A DNA stretch of 64,000 bases from Gari tellinella (Eukaryota > Mollusca > Bivalvia > Cardiida > Psammobiidae): positions 44,686,189-44,750,188 of the forward strand of contig OV277869.1 of NCBI GenBank assembly GCA_922989275.2. The letters are read 5' to 3'. Below are positions 1 to 11,637 of the stretch, piece after piece. The notes beneath the pieces were generated by a model. The model had not been told where the DNA came from, ran no database searches, and saw nothing but the letters and a program-made list of their open reading frames with translations. The position numbers were made by a program, and so were the translations under genes. The first letter of the stretch is position 1; the number at the start of each line of letters is the position of its first letter.

Positions 1-310
1 CGCTCTCTATATATATGGTAGCGAATTAACGTACTTCACTGGTAGCGATTAATACTACATTATTCGGCTCCAGTTTATGCCAGAGCCCGTGTAGAGAAGC
101 AACAACTATACCGTCAGCTGACGCTATTGAAAAACGATGGAATATATCTAAAAAAACTAAGATTTGTTGACGACTCTTGAGACTTTTTTTGGACTGATCA
201 TATTTTTTTAATGTCAGAAGCCAAATAATGCCACAAATTTGCTTTTATTTGAGTATTTTATTTTATTTTGACAAGTACACCATCCGGTTGCGAGTCCCTT
301 TAAGGCTTTT
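1..310. repeat. Dispersed repeat, copy 1 of 2
   Basis: This stretch matches 45950-46262 in the same orientation. Shared blocks include 'gcccgtgtagagaagcaac', 'ttggactgatcatattttt' and 'caccatccggttgcgagtc'. The second copy lies next to a tRNA-like segment. I see no open reading frame of note, so it is non-coding repeat sequence of unknown class. Confidence 0.75.
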
Positions 311-499
311 TTACTCAAGAAATATTGATACGATTGTCAAACAGTTTGGATCCATCTTCCTGATCAGATGCCACAATAAGCAGCACCATGTAGAAGGCAA
401 CATTGGGGAGGAGTGATAAGTCGCAAGGGATCCGATATTAATGTTTGAGTGTAATTCTGTGAGTAAAAATAGATATGATTGTGCAAATTGCCGAGTAGA

Positions 500-1112
500 T
501 CAGATGCTCCTGTAACCTAGCTATGCAATGAACAGTTTTGAACAATATTGGTAAAGGACAACTAGAAGTATCCCCATGCCGAATATCAAAGCTCTTGCCA
601 TATTAGTTTAAGAGGAGAAGACATTTGAAAATTTCACTATATAACTGACCGCCCCGGGTGTCACAGTTTTACATAGGGGTAAACTCTATGTAAATTTTAC
701 ATAGAGTTTAACCCTATGTAAAACTGTGACACCCGGGGCGGGCCAATTTTGACCCCAGGGGCATAATTTGTACAAACTTTATAGAGAACCTGTAGATGAT
801 GCTTTGTGCCAAATATCTTAGCTCAGGGTCATGCAATTTCAGAGAAAAAGATTTTTTAAGTTTTTATTGAAATGATCTATTTTTTGCTCCTGTGACCTAG
901 ATATGCAACAGACTGGAAATATCTGAACACCTTTCAAAGAGGACCATATAAGGATAATTTCTGCCAAGTTTGGTAAAAATCTATCCAGTAGTCTAGGAGG
1001 AGATGTCGTTTAAAGAAATTTTTGACGACTGACGGGCGACAACGGACATAGCACAATCAAAATAGCTCACCTTGGCACAAACCTTGGCACTTTGTGCCAG
1101 GTGAGCTAAAAA
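500..1112 (+). mobile_element. 3' part of a 320-bp-unit element with terminal 'ctcacctt/aggtgagc' hairpin
   Basis: The text matches the internal units of the elements at 23970-25714 and 27089-28482 ('gaccccaggggcataattt', 'tgtgccaaatatctta') and ends in the same hairpin at 1064-1112 ('agctcacc'...'ggtgagct'). A palindrome of about 90 bp at 651-741 ('ccccgggtgtcacagtttt' and its complement) is specific to this copy. The 5' part is missing. Confidence 0.75.
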
Positions 1113-1412
1113 GATATGCAGGGTTACCTAAAATATTCAACAAAAACTTTATCACTTGGCCTAAATTTATGAAATTCGGTAAAGTCCAAATATTGGCCAT
1201 TATGTCCACAACATCTAGAGCTGTCATTGATTTAGCAAAAAGCATATAAACAATATCGATATATTGGGAGACAAATATCGATGATATATAGATATATCAA
1301 TTTGAACATTTATATAACTCTAGAGACAGGTTATTGGAACGTACATGTATTTCTTATTTGAATTGACTTTTAAGTTAAACATTTACCAAACTTACTACCA
1401 TGTACCTGTGGC
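1113..1412. other. No gene seen
   Basis: AT-rich sequence with several ATCGAT-type words near 1253-1310. Short open frames here have no recognisable similarity. Confidence 0.5.
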
Positions 1413-1468
1413 TCGGCGCCATATGACCATTTCATGTGTCGCGGTGCCGTAAAACCCAACTCAATCAA
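1413..1468 (+). mobile_element. Truncated retroposon 3' tail
   Basis: The tail 'gccgtaaaacccaactcaa' also occurs at 31866-31924, where it sits between a clean 9-bp target duplication. That marks it as the 3' end of a reverse-transcribed SINE or LINE. Confidence 0.6.
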
Positions 1469-1964
1469 ACCTGTAAATGAACTTTCAGCAAAACTCTCAA
1501 CATTAATGCATGACAAATTAACTTTTTCATATGAATATACTGTAAACAAGAGTGTAATTTGCAAAAGCTATATAACAGTGTAGAATCAGGAAAATGAACT
1601 TTTTTAACAGTACATTTCTAGTCAGTTTTATTTTTCCATTGTATCGAACTATCGATACTCTGAAAATGTGTATCAATAATCGATCGATGAATAAATATTG
1701 GCGATACATCGATATTGTTCCTATCAATGACAGCTCTAACAACATCCGGTGGATTAAACTACTCAACCTTGTAAAAGTTTGCCGTACCCAGAGTAAGTAT
1801 GAAAATGCAAAATACCTGTGCATAATTGTGATAATGATATATTCAATTGTCAAAATCAGTCAATGGGGTAAGTTTTAAGTTGGGACATTGATTTTCTGAG
1901 TTTTGAAACTGCTTTCAACATCTTCGAAGTGAGGTACCGGGTACACTGAACTGAAGTTCAGAGG
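1469..1964. other. No gene seen
   Basis: AT-rich sequence with further ATCGAT words at 1650-1715. Overlapping short open frames on both strands look like chance. Confidence 0.5.
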
Positions 1965-2455
1965 GGGCAAGCTATTGAACTACTGTTGGAGGGTCGAGGC
2001 CAACAGCAGGTTGCTGGACAGTTCAATGTGTATTTTTTCACTAAAGAACGTCTTATCAGATGCATGAGAGATGGGAACCCTTGCAGATCGACCGCGAACG
2101 TGACGCTGCACGTCATTACTTCACCTTAACACAGGACTATCCGCCCAGTTCACCTGCGCAATCGCCACCATACAGGCAGTGAAACTGTTGATAACACGTA
2201 ATGCAATAATCGTCAACATATCTATGGTTACACTGTACCAAACCTGTTATGTGTCAAGGGTCTGCCAGCCTTACATCGTTAGGCTCGTTTGCCACTTAAC
2301 GCTCCGCGTCATGCATTAGGGACACATTCCAGTCACCGACGAGTTCCGGGTTCACGCTATATTGATCTGATGGTCCATGTCCTGTATACGCATTGGGAAT
2401 GCTACGCAGTGCTGATACGTAACGTGTGCATTCTTAAGAGGGATAGGTTTGGCAG
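1965..2455 (+). pseudogene. Decayed Tc1-like (Tc1/mariner) transposase
   Basis: Translation from 1965 gives GQAIELLLEGRGQQQVAGQF, which fits the first helix-turn-helix of Tc1-family transposases. Around 2330-2400 another frame gives a degraded version of the catalytic-core block that normally reads FTDESRFTLYRSDGR; here it is SPTSSGFTLY, a stop, then SDG. Several frameshifts and stops separate the two, so the copy is dead. These elements normally excise and insert at TA dinucleotides using a DDE/D catalytic triad. I did not find convincing terminal inverted repeats. Confidence 0.75.
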
Positions 2456-3249
2456 ATGATCTGTTATGGAATGGCTGATGAACTGCATGTAGCAATGCCA
2501 AACTTTGAAAGGAATTTTTAAAAAACATTTTCTGGGATATTTTGTGTTTATTGGGTACATCTTGACCTAAACATGTATAAAAGAAACAAAAAATGATGTT
2601 AAAGTACAGCTCTTGAAAAAAAAGAGGAAAAAATAAAACGACACAATTTGTGCCTCAGAAAAAGCTTTTTTTGTTACTCTGTTTTAACTATAAATGTCAC
2701 ATTTCACTTTTTTTTCCATCAGTTTTTCAGTATTGAAAACTATTTGCACTTACATGTATTTAAATCATTCGGAATGCTACTTGTTGTGGTTTGATCCCGA
2801 TCTCGCTAAAAATAAAATGTGCGTATTGTTGGTTTGGAAGCCATTGAATCATGCATATTATTTATAAGATCGCCAACAGCCACACCACCTTTCAGATTTT
2901 GACATTGCTACTGCATGCATAGGAGAGACAAAGCAGCCTTTCGATTTTTTCCTAGTGCAGGCCCCAGAGACCTTCATACTTTCTATCTATCTAAATTCTA
3001 AATAGTCAAAACCCTGCTTGGAACCTCAACTTGAGGCATGTTGACTGTCAGAAATTAGAAAAATAAAGGCATTAAAGAGCTAATCACGGAATTATAAACT
3101 GACTTCTGTATATTTCCGTGAGCTAATGAGTAAAATGTTAAAAACAGATTTAAAAAGTTGGACGAGTTCTGGGGCTTAATTGTCATAGGAACCTTTTCTG
3201 TTTATAAGACCGAGATTATACCCTCTGTACAGAACTAGAATGAAGAAAT
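2456..3249. other. No gene seen
   Basis: AT-rich, with no repeat family I can match elsewhere in the window. Confidence 0.5.
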
Positions 3250-3312
3250 AGGAGTAAGAAATGGTAAAATAAAAAATAGGGTACGAAAAGGCATGGGTAC
3301 GAAATGACTGTA
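3250..3312 (+). repeat. GGGTACGAAATGACC-type repeat, short copy
   Basis: Two degenerate units with 'gggtacgaaaaggcatgggt' match the longer array at 10685-11015. Confidence 0.7.
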
Positions 3313-4018
3313 TAACGCTGTCAAAACCAAAGTATACAAAATTGTCATATTTTGACCTCTAGTGGCTCTACAATCAAGGTCTAGCAATAAACTTATACAA
3401 TATAATGTTTAACTGATGATTAAATGAACAAATAATTCACTAAGAATAAGTTAATGAGAAAACTCAATAAAATTTGGACATACCCCACCCACTTTCAAAA
3501 GTTATGGACCCGAACTCATCATGTTTATTTTATAATAGTTGTACATATAATGTTTATTTATTTACCAACTGTCTTAAATGAACTGAAATCTGTTGCTTTA
3601 TACTTTTTGTGTATATATTTCATGCAGATATACTCACATTTGGGTGGATTTTTTCGTCTGCATGTGGAAATTTTCTAAAATGGATAGGTATAAAACACAG
3701 CCGAATGGTAGGGTCTATAAAAAATACAGTGTCGTCTCGCACAGAATACGTTTTTCTCCGCTAAAATCTAGAAAAAATGTAGATTTAGGTCAATTGATTA
3801 TTTTTTCCCCATTTTAAAAAAATCATTAAGAGCTCTACTTGTTATAAATAGAATCTAGTATATAATAATAGATCTATAGCAATATTAGGATACTGCATTT
3901 ATTAAGCAATTTTAATTAATTTTTTGTGTGGTTGTGGTTTGCTTTTAAAATATAATGGGACCACATATTTGGTAAAATCACTTTTAAGATCTCTATCAAA
4001 TTGTGTGTTTATGGTTGG
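3313..4018. other. No gene seen
   Basis: AT-rich. The overlapping open frames at 3454-3817 show no domain or coding bias I trust. Confidence 0.5.
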
Positions 4019-4192
4019 CTATACAACGTTGGCCCAACGTTGGGCCAACGTTGTATAGCCAACGCCGTCTATGTAGGAAAGATGGTTGGATGTACAACGT
4101 TGGCCCAACGTTGGCCCAACGTTAACATGCCAACGCCAACGTTGTGCCAATATGCCGACCATTAGCCAACGTTGGGCCAACGTCGCTCTGCT
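4019..4192. repeat. CCAACGTTGG palindromic minisatellite
   Basis: The self-complementary word 'ccaacgttgg' recurs about nine times, in two blocks around 'catgccaacgcc'. Each unit is itself a palindrome, so either strand can form many alternative hairpins. The minus-strand open frame across it is a by-product of the repetition. Confidence 0.85.
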
Positions 4193-4865
4193 ATCTGGGT
4201 AAGTCACTTTATATTTATTTATTTGTCCGGGTTGTTTGATTTTATAAGGTGTGTCTGTCGTTGTCCTCGTGTCTGTTACGTTATCTATGGTTACTAACAG
4301 TTTTGCATAACCGCGCGTGACATTTTGACAGCAACACCGGTACTGGAACGTCAAGAATACAAGATCGGTAAGAATTATCAGTAAACAGGTAAAATGGCAT
4401 TTGTTGAACTTCACTGACTATAATTATTGCATTTACACCTAATCCCAAATTTCCCAATGCATAAATATGCCTTAGACTACATTTTCTGCGAACAAAAATG
4501 ACTAGTGGTGTGTCGGCTGCATAACTTTTACATTTACCCCATTCCTAGTGGTCCGGACAAATTATATTTAGGGTTCAGGGCCCGGGTGCATGACACACCG
4601 CTAAATCTCCGCGCTAAACTATCCGATAAATTCTACCTGTCCGTTAGTTACCTGTCAACTAGAGCGACCCACTAACTGGCGTGCACATGTCCATTTTACC
4701 TTGTAGGTAGTTACCTTGTAGCTAGTACACTTAGTAGGAAGCTAAAGTCGGGTTAAATTTGGTGAATGCATTGAACATGAGTGAACATAAGCTTTTTTAG
4801 CTAAAAAGCACTTCATACTTTGTTCTCCATTGTGTTTATACATTTGTATATTGAAAATGGGGTGA

Positions 4866-4922
4866 GGGGGGGGGGGGGGGGGGGGTTAACCAAAAGGGGG
4901 GGGGGGGGGGGGGGGGGGGGGG
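4866..4922 (+). repeat. Two poly-G runs (20 and 27 G)
   Basis: Run one is 4866-4885 and run two 4896-4922, separated by 'ttaaccaaaa'. Such tracts can form G-quadruplexes and are prone to assembly length error. Confidence 0.9.
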
Positions 4923-5339
4923 AAGAATCTAATGTTGAAAGTACTTGTGATCCGAACCCGTTTTCTTGTTCACTTTAATTCCAACATTTAGGATCTGTGA
5001 CGCATCAAGCAAATCATAAACTTTAATTGCTGAGTTTAGTTTTAACAATTTAATCATTTTGGATCATGATATGACAGCTAGACATGGCAGTGGATCATGA
5101 TCAAAACTATTTGGCACTCATGTTTCGTTAGATCTAAACCATGCAGTAAAATTCAGACGAAATTATGGGTTGAAAAGGTGAGAAGAAACAAAACTATCAT
5201 ATGAAAGTAGATTCTATTCAGATTAAATAAACAACAAACCAGTAAAAAAGAGGGACAGAAAGACGACAGGCAGGGAATTTCGACATAAAGAGAAAGGAAA
5301 GAGAAAGGAATCAAACTTGAGAGGTTAGGAGAATGAGAG

Positions 5340-5348
5340 AACGAGAGA

Positions 5349-5392
<44 letters not shown>

Positions 5393-5489
5393 GATAGAGA
5401 GGTAGATATACATGTACATACGGACAGGCAGAGACTGAGATACAGTGAGAGGTAAACGGACGAGAGAGAGAGAGAGAGGGAGGAGAGAA
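5340..5489. repeat. (AG)n microsatellite region
   Basis: Near-pure AG at 5340-5389, a purine-rich linker, then a shorter AG block at 5462-5480. The Ser/Leu-rich open frames on the minus strand are its translation. Confidence 0.9.
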
Positions 5490-5796
5490 AATGGGATGGT
5501 AGACAGTGACAGACAGAAAGACAGACGTGCGGACAGACGGTTCCTAAGCTGTTACTACGCATTACACTTGACGCTAAAAGGTTGGTACATTTTAAATATT
5601 CTTGTTCTGACCCGTAGTTGATCAAGATCCTAAATGATCGTATCGATATTCAGTTCTGAAGGTTAATCCGTTATAGAGTTATTAGTATATTGATATTATT
5701 GTATTCTTCTTTAAAGATGAGCTTTATGGGAAAATCTTGTTTGATAGAAATGTTTCAAAAACTCTTTAACCGCCGGAGTCGCATAAAGTCGGCTTC

Positions 5797-5861
5797 GCAA
5801 ACAGTTAAGATCCAGATCAGACGCCGAGTAACGCGACGTCTGATTAGGGTCCAAACTGTTT
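5797..5861. repeat. Core B palindrome, GACGCC variant
   Basis: 'aacagttaagatccagatca' is mirrored by 'tgattagggtccaaactgtt' around a 'gccgagtaacgcgac' tip. Imperfect arms suggest age. Confidence 0.7.
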
Positions 5862-6888
5862 TACACTCGTATCGACATTTTCTAAGTCATTCTACATTGG
5901 AGCTTTCTTTGAAACGATATTACAAATAAGAATATTAAAGCAGACGACAATAAAACGGTGTAGGGATAAACACTCACGATTAATTGGCGCCGAAAGGGCT
6001 AAAAGAAAACATTATGGCAACACAAACTAAAGTGTTTCGTTGTTACTACATGTAACAGATGTTTCTGTGATAATGTACCAATTATTATTATGTATTGTAG
6101 ATTCATATTTGTATTCTGAAATTGGTTCGTACTTCTTTATGTTACAGAAAACAGGATCTCGGTAAAAACAGTTTGGACCCTGATCAGGACCCGCTTTTCC
6201 AAAAACCAGGTTTAAAGCGTGGAATTGGTTGACATATTTATGACGTATTACATCCATACAGTGGACAATACGTGTGTATTTCCATTCCGCTTAAGCTAAA
6301 TTGTTTTATTTTCTTTGCTTACAATGTTTCAGTCATATCAGATAATGGGTGACCCGGCGTCTGATCAAACTCCAAACTGTTTGCCTCTCAGATTAATATA
6401 AAGCATATTCCGTTGTCAATTAAAATATTTTAATGCATTGTGTTGGCGTTTAGTAATATGTAAATCTCAAACAGAGAAAATGCAAAATGAAATAAAATAA
6501 CAAAAATAATAAAACAATTTTGACCTTGATAAGACACCGAGATGCTAAGTTTCTGATCTGGATCCCAAATGTTTCTTTAACGCGGCTATGTAAGCTGACT
6601 TAACTGGCTACTAGAGGATTTATCGCTGCACTGAGTACCTCTAAATTTAGCGGTGAAACTTAACTTGTAGTTAGTCAATTTTGCGCTCGTGCAACACTGG
6701 TTATCTTACCTGTCTACTTAAATCAATATTTAACTATCAACTAAAACTTTAGTATGTTACTAGAATTTAGCGGTGTGTCATGCAACACAGTTAGTTTATC
6801 TTGTAGTTAAAAATCGATATTTATCTCTCAGCGAGGGATTTAGTATACAGGTAAGCTCTAACTATGTGTCATGCACCCGGGCCCTGAC

Positions 6889-7357
6889 CACTAAATCTGT
6901 TCAAATCTCAAACTAGGGTCCTTATCAATATTTTTCACTTTTTTATATTCTAAACAGTGTTTCATATAAGAAGTAACAAGAAATAAATAATACAAAAAAT
7001 ATTTTGACAGGTTCGAGTTTACTTAAATATTTAGAAAAATCTATTTAACAACTTTTAGAAATTTCTTCTGGATGGCTGTGTGCACTTTAAAGTGTGCAGC
7101 TCTGCCAGGGTACTTACAAGGGGAGGTCCCTTCTGCTGCCCTGCCTGTAGCCATTAACGATTGATAGTTTATGTCTAAACTACTGTAAATTATATGAAAA
7201 AAGTTGACTTTTACTTTTTATGAGGCTTTAGATTCTTGTTTTATGTTTTTCTGACATTATATGAACAAACACCTACCCTGGACTATAAATAGTAAATATT
7301 TCGTGGTGTCAAACCTACTGTTCGAATTTAGGTTGGGGTCCCAGTCCCACTGAGAAT
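6889..7357. other. No gene seen
   Basis: A locally GC-richer patch at 7065-7160 can fold ('gtgcactttaaagtgtgc' is palindromic), but no RNA family is recognised. Confidence 0.4.
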
Positions 7358-7429
7358 GAAGTAAGTGGGCCACCATGCTTTGTTTACATTGTTGAAGTAA
7401 GTGGGCCACCATGCTTTGTTTACATTGTT
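7358..7429 (+). repeat. 36-bp tandem duplication
   Basis: Two identical adjacent copies, 7358-7393 and 7394-7429, beginning 'gaagtaagtgggccaccatg'. Identity implies a recent event. Confidence 0.95.
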
Positions 7430-7576
7430 AGAGAACCGATTTGAGTTGCAACAACTTACCCATCTTATTTTAAGTTGAAAACGCCCAGTATATCAAGTAT
7501 TCATGTAAAAAATAACTTTTATTCACATAACAATTTGAAATTGACTAGAAGATGCTTAGGTGTTCGAATAATGCTT

Positions 7577-7690
7577 AAAGCAAGGTGACAGTAAAACGAG
7601 GAGCTTTCTTAAACTGTCACCTGTCTTTAAACACTCAATTAGCCTTCTTTTAGTGGTCGTAATAGAGAGGTTTTACTATTTATAGCAATA
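7577..7690. mobile_element. P1 MITE remnant
   Basis: Contains 'agcaaggtgacagtaaaac' and ends 'gtcgtaatagagaggtttta', the P1 right terminus. One half of the palindromic core is lost. Confidence 0.65.
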
Positions 7691-8027
7691 GAGTTGTGTT
7701 CGACTGATTACAGTGGAACCTTTGAATCCCGAACACCTATATTATACTTCAAATAAACATTAACTGGCGAGATGCTTTCCGTTGGCGCAGAAATTGAATG
7801 TAACCTCTCACGAATTCGCCTATAACATCCAGATGCCCGTTGCGTGTTATTCCCCCTCCCCACCCCACCACCTTTCACGAAAACGTAACACAAACGCATA
7901 GCATTAGAATTTTCTTCTGACCTGTCGGAGTTATTTTTAGATTGGAACATTCTAAAACTTTAAAAGGGGTGAGTTTTCTCTACATCCAGTTAGAGATACG
8001 GATAGCTGGAATTTTTGTGCGTAATGT

Positions 8028-8059
8028 CACGGAGTAATTAGAGCTCTAATTACTCCGTG
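8028..8059. repeat. Perfect 32-bp palindrome
   Basis: Arms of 16 bp centred on GAGCTC ('cacggagtaatta' and its complement). It is not part of any family I see elsewhere in the window. Confidence 0.9.
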
Positions 8060-8460
8060 GCAATATACAGTAGAGGATACATTATTCTTTTCCGTTTAAA
8101 CGCAATGCACTAAACTGGGGAAAATTACTTTTACAAAGGTTAACTATGGTTTTAATCTGAGTAGCAAACAGGGGTGCCTGGTTTAAATTTTCATTTTCGT
8201 TTTGCTTGATATTGAAATTCCTATAATGCGGCGTCTGATCAGAGTCTACACTGTTTGCCTTGTAGGATGGAGTAAATACAAGAATGAGGAGAAGGCGTTA
8301 TTCTTTCCAAATAAACGCGTTAAAGCTATTATTTCCATCGGAAACAATTCATATCTTGCAGTCAACAATGAGTGGTCGTTAAGTACTTTGTTGTTGATTA
8401 AAACAAAATTAAGGCTAAAAGATCATTCAAATATCTTTATTACATGAGATAGAAACACAT

Positions 8461-8713
8461 AGTATCCCTTTCCCACATAGAAGCGACTTTTAGCGTATTT
8501 AATTTATTCCTCCGCTGAACAAAATAGTTCCTATGTAAACAGTTTTAAACATGCGCCATAAGATATAATGTCTACATATTAGCAGATGGTAGCTTAAACC
8601 AGGCTGTAAGTAAAGCAGAAATCGCCTTAAGGCGCCTTCTGAATTACTTTCAACCTGCTTTAAGTGGTCCTTTATTTTCATTACTAGAAATAGGCAATTG
8701 GGTAAAGGAATAT
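8461..8713. mobile_element. T1 MITE, degraded, AGAAGCG subtype
   Basis: Left arm 'cctttcccacatagaagcga', core A near 8592-8665, and right end 'gaaataggcaattgggtaaa'. The core tip still reads 'cgccttaaggcg' although the stem has mismatches. This is the T1 copy furthest from the main cluster. Confidence 0.8.
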
Positions 8714-9399
8714 AGATGCTTAAAGTTGAACCTATACATACCTACACATTTTTATGAACACTTTGTTGTATTTGCATATTAAAGGGATACATTACCAGTA
8801 GGTAGTTCTGTAATAGCGGAAACACTTTTTGGGACAACTGTATGCATGTATCATAGCCAATAATGCAGACGCAGGTGAAACACACAACATTCTATAAGTG
8901 AAATTGGCAGATGCAAAAAGACATTTGCCCTCATCTCTTTTAGACTTTTTCTTCCACTTGAATTACAGAAGCAAACAATGTATATCCAGATCAAACAGCA
9001 AGTAACTGATCTGATCAGAATTTAGCCGGCACTCAGCAATCAGAAAACAATAACAAAATATTAACCCATTGTCACTAACAAACAGCGTACTTATGTTTGA
9101 ATTTGAATTTCTAAATGTACACTTGTCGTATGCTAGCATTAGTCATTTGAACAGGGCATACACTGTTTGCCATTTTGCAATATTTTTAACACAACCCTAA
9201 AAAGTAAATAATGTACTAGACCTAATTGGAAATTAACATGTCAGTTAACAATTTTATGGTTGAATGAGTTAATGAAACAAAGTGTCATAACTTAACCCTT
9301 ATCCTGCTGATTTGTCGTTTGCTTCAAATATAATGTCTGCGAAATATAATAACTAATTTTGATCTTTTTAAATCTAAAGAAAAAGTACTTTTCGAGTGA
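8714..9399. other. No gene seen
   Basis: AT-rich single-copy-looking sequence. Confidence 0.5.
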
Positions 9400-9470
9400 C
9401 AAACAGCTTAGATCCAGATCAGACGCTATGTAACGCGGCATCTTATCTGATCTGAATCCAGATTGTTTGC
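9400..9470. repeat. Core B palindrome, GACGC variant, diverged
   Basis: 'caaacagcttagatccagat' versus 'tctgaatccagattgtttgc', with a disturbed centre 'acgctatgtaacgcgg'. Confidence 0.7.
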
Positions 9471-9480
9471 AAATATAAGC

Positions 9481-9600
9481 TTCAATTTCAATTTCAATTT
9501 CTTTATTACACTCAGTTCAAGCCAAGTCCCGCTTAGCACGATAATTAAGGGTTAAGGAGCAGTGACTCGCGCCTTTAGTTTTGCCGGGGCCTTTTTACTA
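9481..9600 (-). mobile_element. Retroposon 3' end with (ATTGAA)n tail
   Basis: On the minus strand the sequence runs into 'gtaataaagaaattgaaatt', a polyadenylation-like AATAAAG followed by short tandem units. This is the usual 3' end of CR1/L2-type LINEs and their SINEs. No coding part remains. Confidence 0.6.
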
Positions 9601-10454
9601 TCTCGGAGCAGAAACTTGAACTTTGACACGAGTTACCCAGATCAATCCGTGTCAAATAGTTTGGATCATGATCCGACATAGATAGTCTAAATGAATACGA
9701 CATTGTTTCCTATAGAATTGCATTCAGTTTCAAAGTTTTTCACACAAAACACTCAAATCAAAATTGTTTTCAGAGTAATTTCCGACACATAATTGTTGGG
9801 GGTCTGATCTTGATCCAAACTGTTTGCAATAGAATAGAAAATACATGTATCATTTTTCTGTGTTTTTCATACAAATATATCTTATTCGAAACATATTTAC
9901 GCATTTCCATCATATTAATCTTATATGTGAAAATCACTCCTTAAAAAGAAATTCGAAAAATGTATGTTTTAATTTAATTTCAATTTTGTTTTTTACCATT
10001 TTAGCTATCAATTAGTTTTGATCCGATTGGTTAACAGTTTGCAAATTGACGTTTAGACAAATTACTTAGTCTGAACATAATTCATACTATCGTTTGTTAA
10101 GTGTGTATGTACGAGTAATATACTAGTGAAAGATTCGATCGATAATGCTGGTCAGGGTATAATTGATGTAGAACGCGAATGTTTAGTAACAATTTAATCA
10201 GCAGATAAACACAAATGGCTTTTCAGAGGTCCCGCTGAGAATAAGAACGAGTCCGGAACCAGTGTTCCGGAGGCAGCCGAATGATAACGAAGCATTCGTG
10301 ATTTCTTATCAAGGCTAAGATGATCAAGCGATTCCCGATAGTCTGCCTAACAAATCGATAATTGATCTCGTGGACCAAGGGAGATAATGGTTTACGTCTG
10401 ATATACTAAAGTGAGCAAGAACGTCAATCCTGTAAATATGGCCTGCATTCTTGG
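9601..10454. other. No gene seen
   Basis: Contains half-copies of core B words (for example 'gatccaaactgtttgcaat' near 9815) and a GC-richer patch at 10200-10400 that I cannot identify. Confidence 0.4.
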
Positions 10455-10545
10455 ACATGACTGTCAAACAGCTATAAATTGTTACCTGTCTTTAATAAAA
10501 CCAATTAGCCGTCGTATTTTTGTGGTCGTAAAAGAGAGTTTTTTT
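10455..10545. mobile_element. P1 MITE remnant
   Basis: 'gttacctgtctttaataaaa' followed by 'tgtggtcgtaaaagagagtt' corresponds to the right half of P1. Confidence 0.5.
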
Positions 10546-10684
10546 CTGTATTGTGCATGTCTTTATAGCTCTCAAAAGTCTATTAAATATCATGTATTTA
10601 TAGATTCTTGTTTTGTTAATTCTTTTTTTCATTCATTAAATACGTTTCACATTTGGTAGAAGTTGTTCTTCAATCGTGCTTTTA

Positions 10685-11015
10685 TGGGGTGGGTACGAAA
10701 TGACCAAACATATGGATTCGAAGTTACTACTGGATTTGATAACTGTTCAAATAATTATAAAACCAGCAGAATAAATTTTTTTTTTCATTTCTGAGCAAAC
10801 ATATTACCCATCTAACATATATCTTATTAAATTTTGCGTAAAAATAATGAAATATATGTAATAAAAATTTTTTTTTAGAGGGTACGAAATGACCAAAAAT
10901 ATGGGTACGAAATGACTAGTGAATTTGAAAGGGTACGAAATGACCAAAAATATGGGTACGAAATGACCAAAAAAATAGGGTACGAAAAGGCGTGGGTACG
11001 AAATGACCATAACTC
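10685..11015 (+). repeat. GGGTACGAAATGACC tandem array
   Basis: About six units of roughly 22 bp ('gggtacgaaatgaccaaaaa'), interrupted at 10720-10870 by unrelated AT-rich sequence. The final units carry the 'gggtacgaaaaggcgtgggt' variant also found at 3250-3312. Confidence 0.85.
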
Positions 11016-11231
11016 GAAAGCCCGACACCTATTTATTCCATGTTGTAGGCATTTAGATATTTTTAGAAAAGAATGTCAAATGGTAAGGTCAATGTCACAA
11101 GGACAAATGTTACAGGCAAGGCACATGCAGTGTAAACGTTATAGGTTATCCAGAACAAAACGCAGACAAATGGAATTTTGCATAGATTTATGGATTTACA
11201 GACGTTTCGGTAAATGACCAGTTCGGTAAAT

Positions 11232-11292
11232 TGATTTTATATAGTGAAAGTCTGGACGTTTCGGTAAAAAGGTAAATTATAGTAATAATAGG
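11232..11292 (+). repeat. Outer inverted repeat, left copy
   Basis: About 60 bp containing 'agtgaaagtctggacgtttc', nearly perfectly inverted at 14890-14950. The pair encloses the foldback element and stops just short of the LINE ORF. Confidence 0.85.
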
Positions 11293-11637
11293 ATTAAGTA
11301 TATCGCACATCGCACCTCTCTCGGTAACAATGAGATTGTGGCACAGTGTTTGTGCCAAGTTTGCAGGGTTGTTTTAGTATGTGTTGATCCTGATCTACCA
11401 ACAGATACAATTTTTCGGCCTGTTTACCAAACGAAATAAAGGGCATGTGAAGGGGGTAAAAATAACTTCTATAAGGAGATGAGATTATTGTTACATCTCA
11501 AAATAATTAAGAACTAAAAAAACCAAAATTTATTGGCATGTTTATAATATACATATTTACAGAGTAATACTCAAATGATAGATCTGCGTAACACAAGAAG
11601 ACCAATGTAGAGCTCTACGCAATTAACTACCATTGCT

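Larger units (their letters stand above)
4576..6888. mobile_element. Candidate 2.3-kb TIR element, non-autonomous
   Basis: 'cagggcccgggtgcatgaca' at 4576 is matched in inverse by 'tgtcatgcacccgggccctg' ending at 6888. Subterminal motifs built on 'gctaaat', 'ttagcgg' and 'acctgt' recur near both ends, as in hAT-like elements, which also favour CAGGG starts. No clear 8-bp target duplication is visible. The interior holds poly-G runs, an AG tract and two core-B-like palindromes, and no transposase. Confidence 0.5.

Noticed and set aside
4019..4414. 131-codon minus-strand frame over the CCAACGTTGG repeat
   Set aside because: Half of it is the translated minisatellite, and the rest has no similarity or splice logic.
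5153..5625. Ser/Leu-repeat proteins on the minus strand
   Set aside because: Direct translation of an (AG)n microsatellite.
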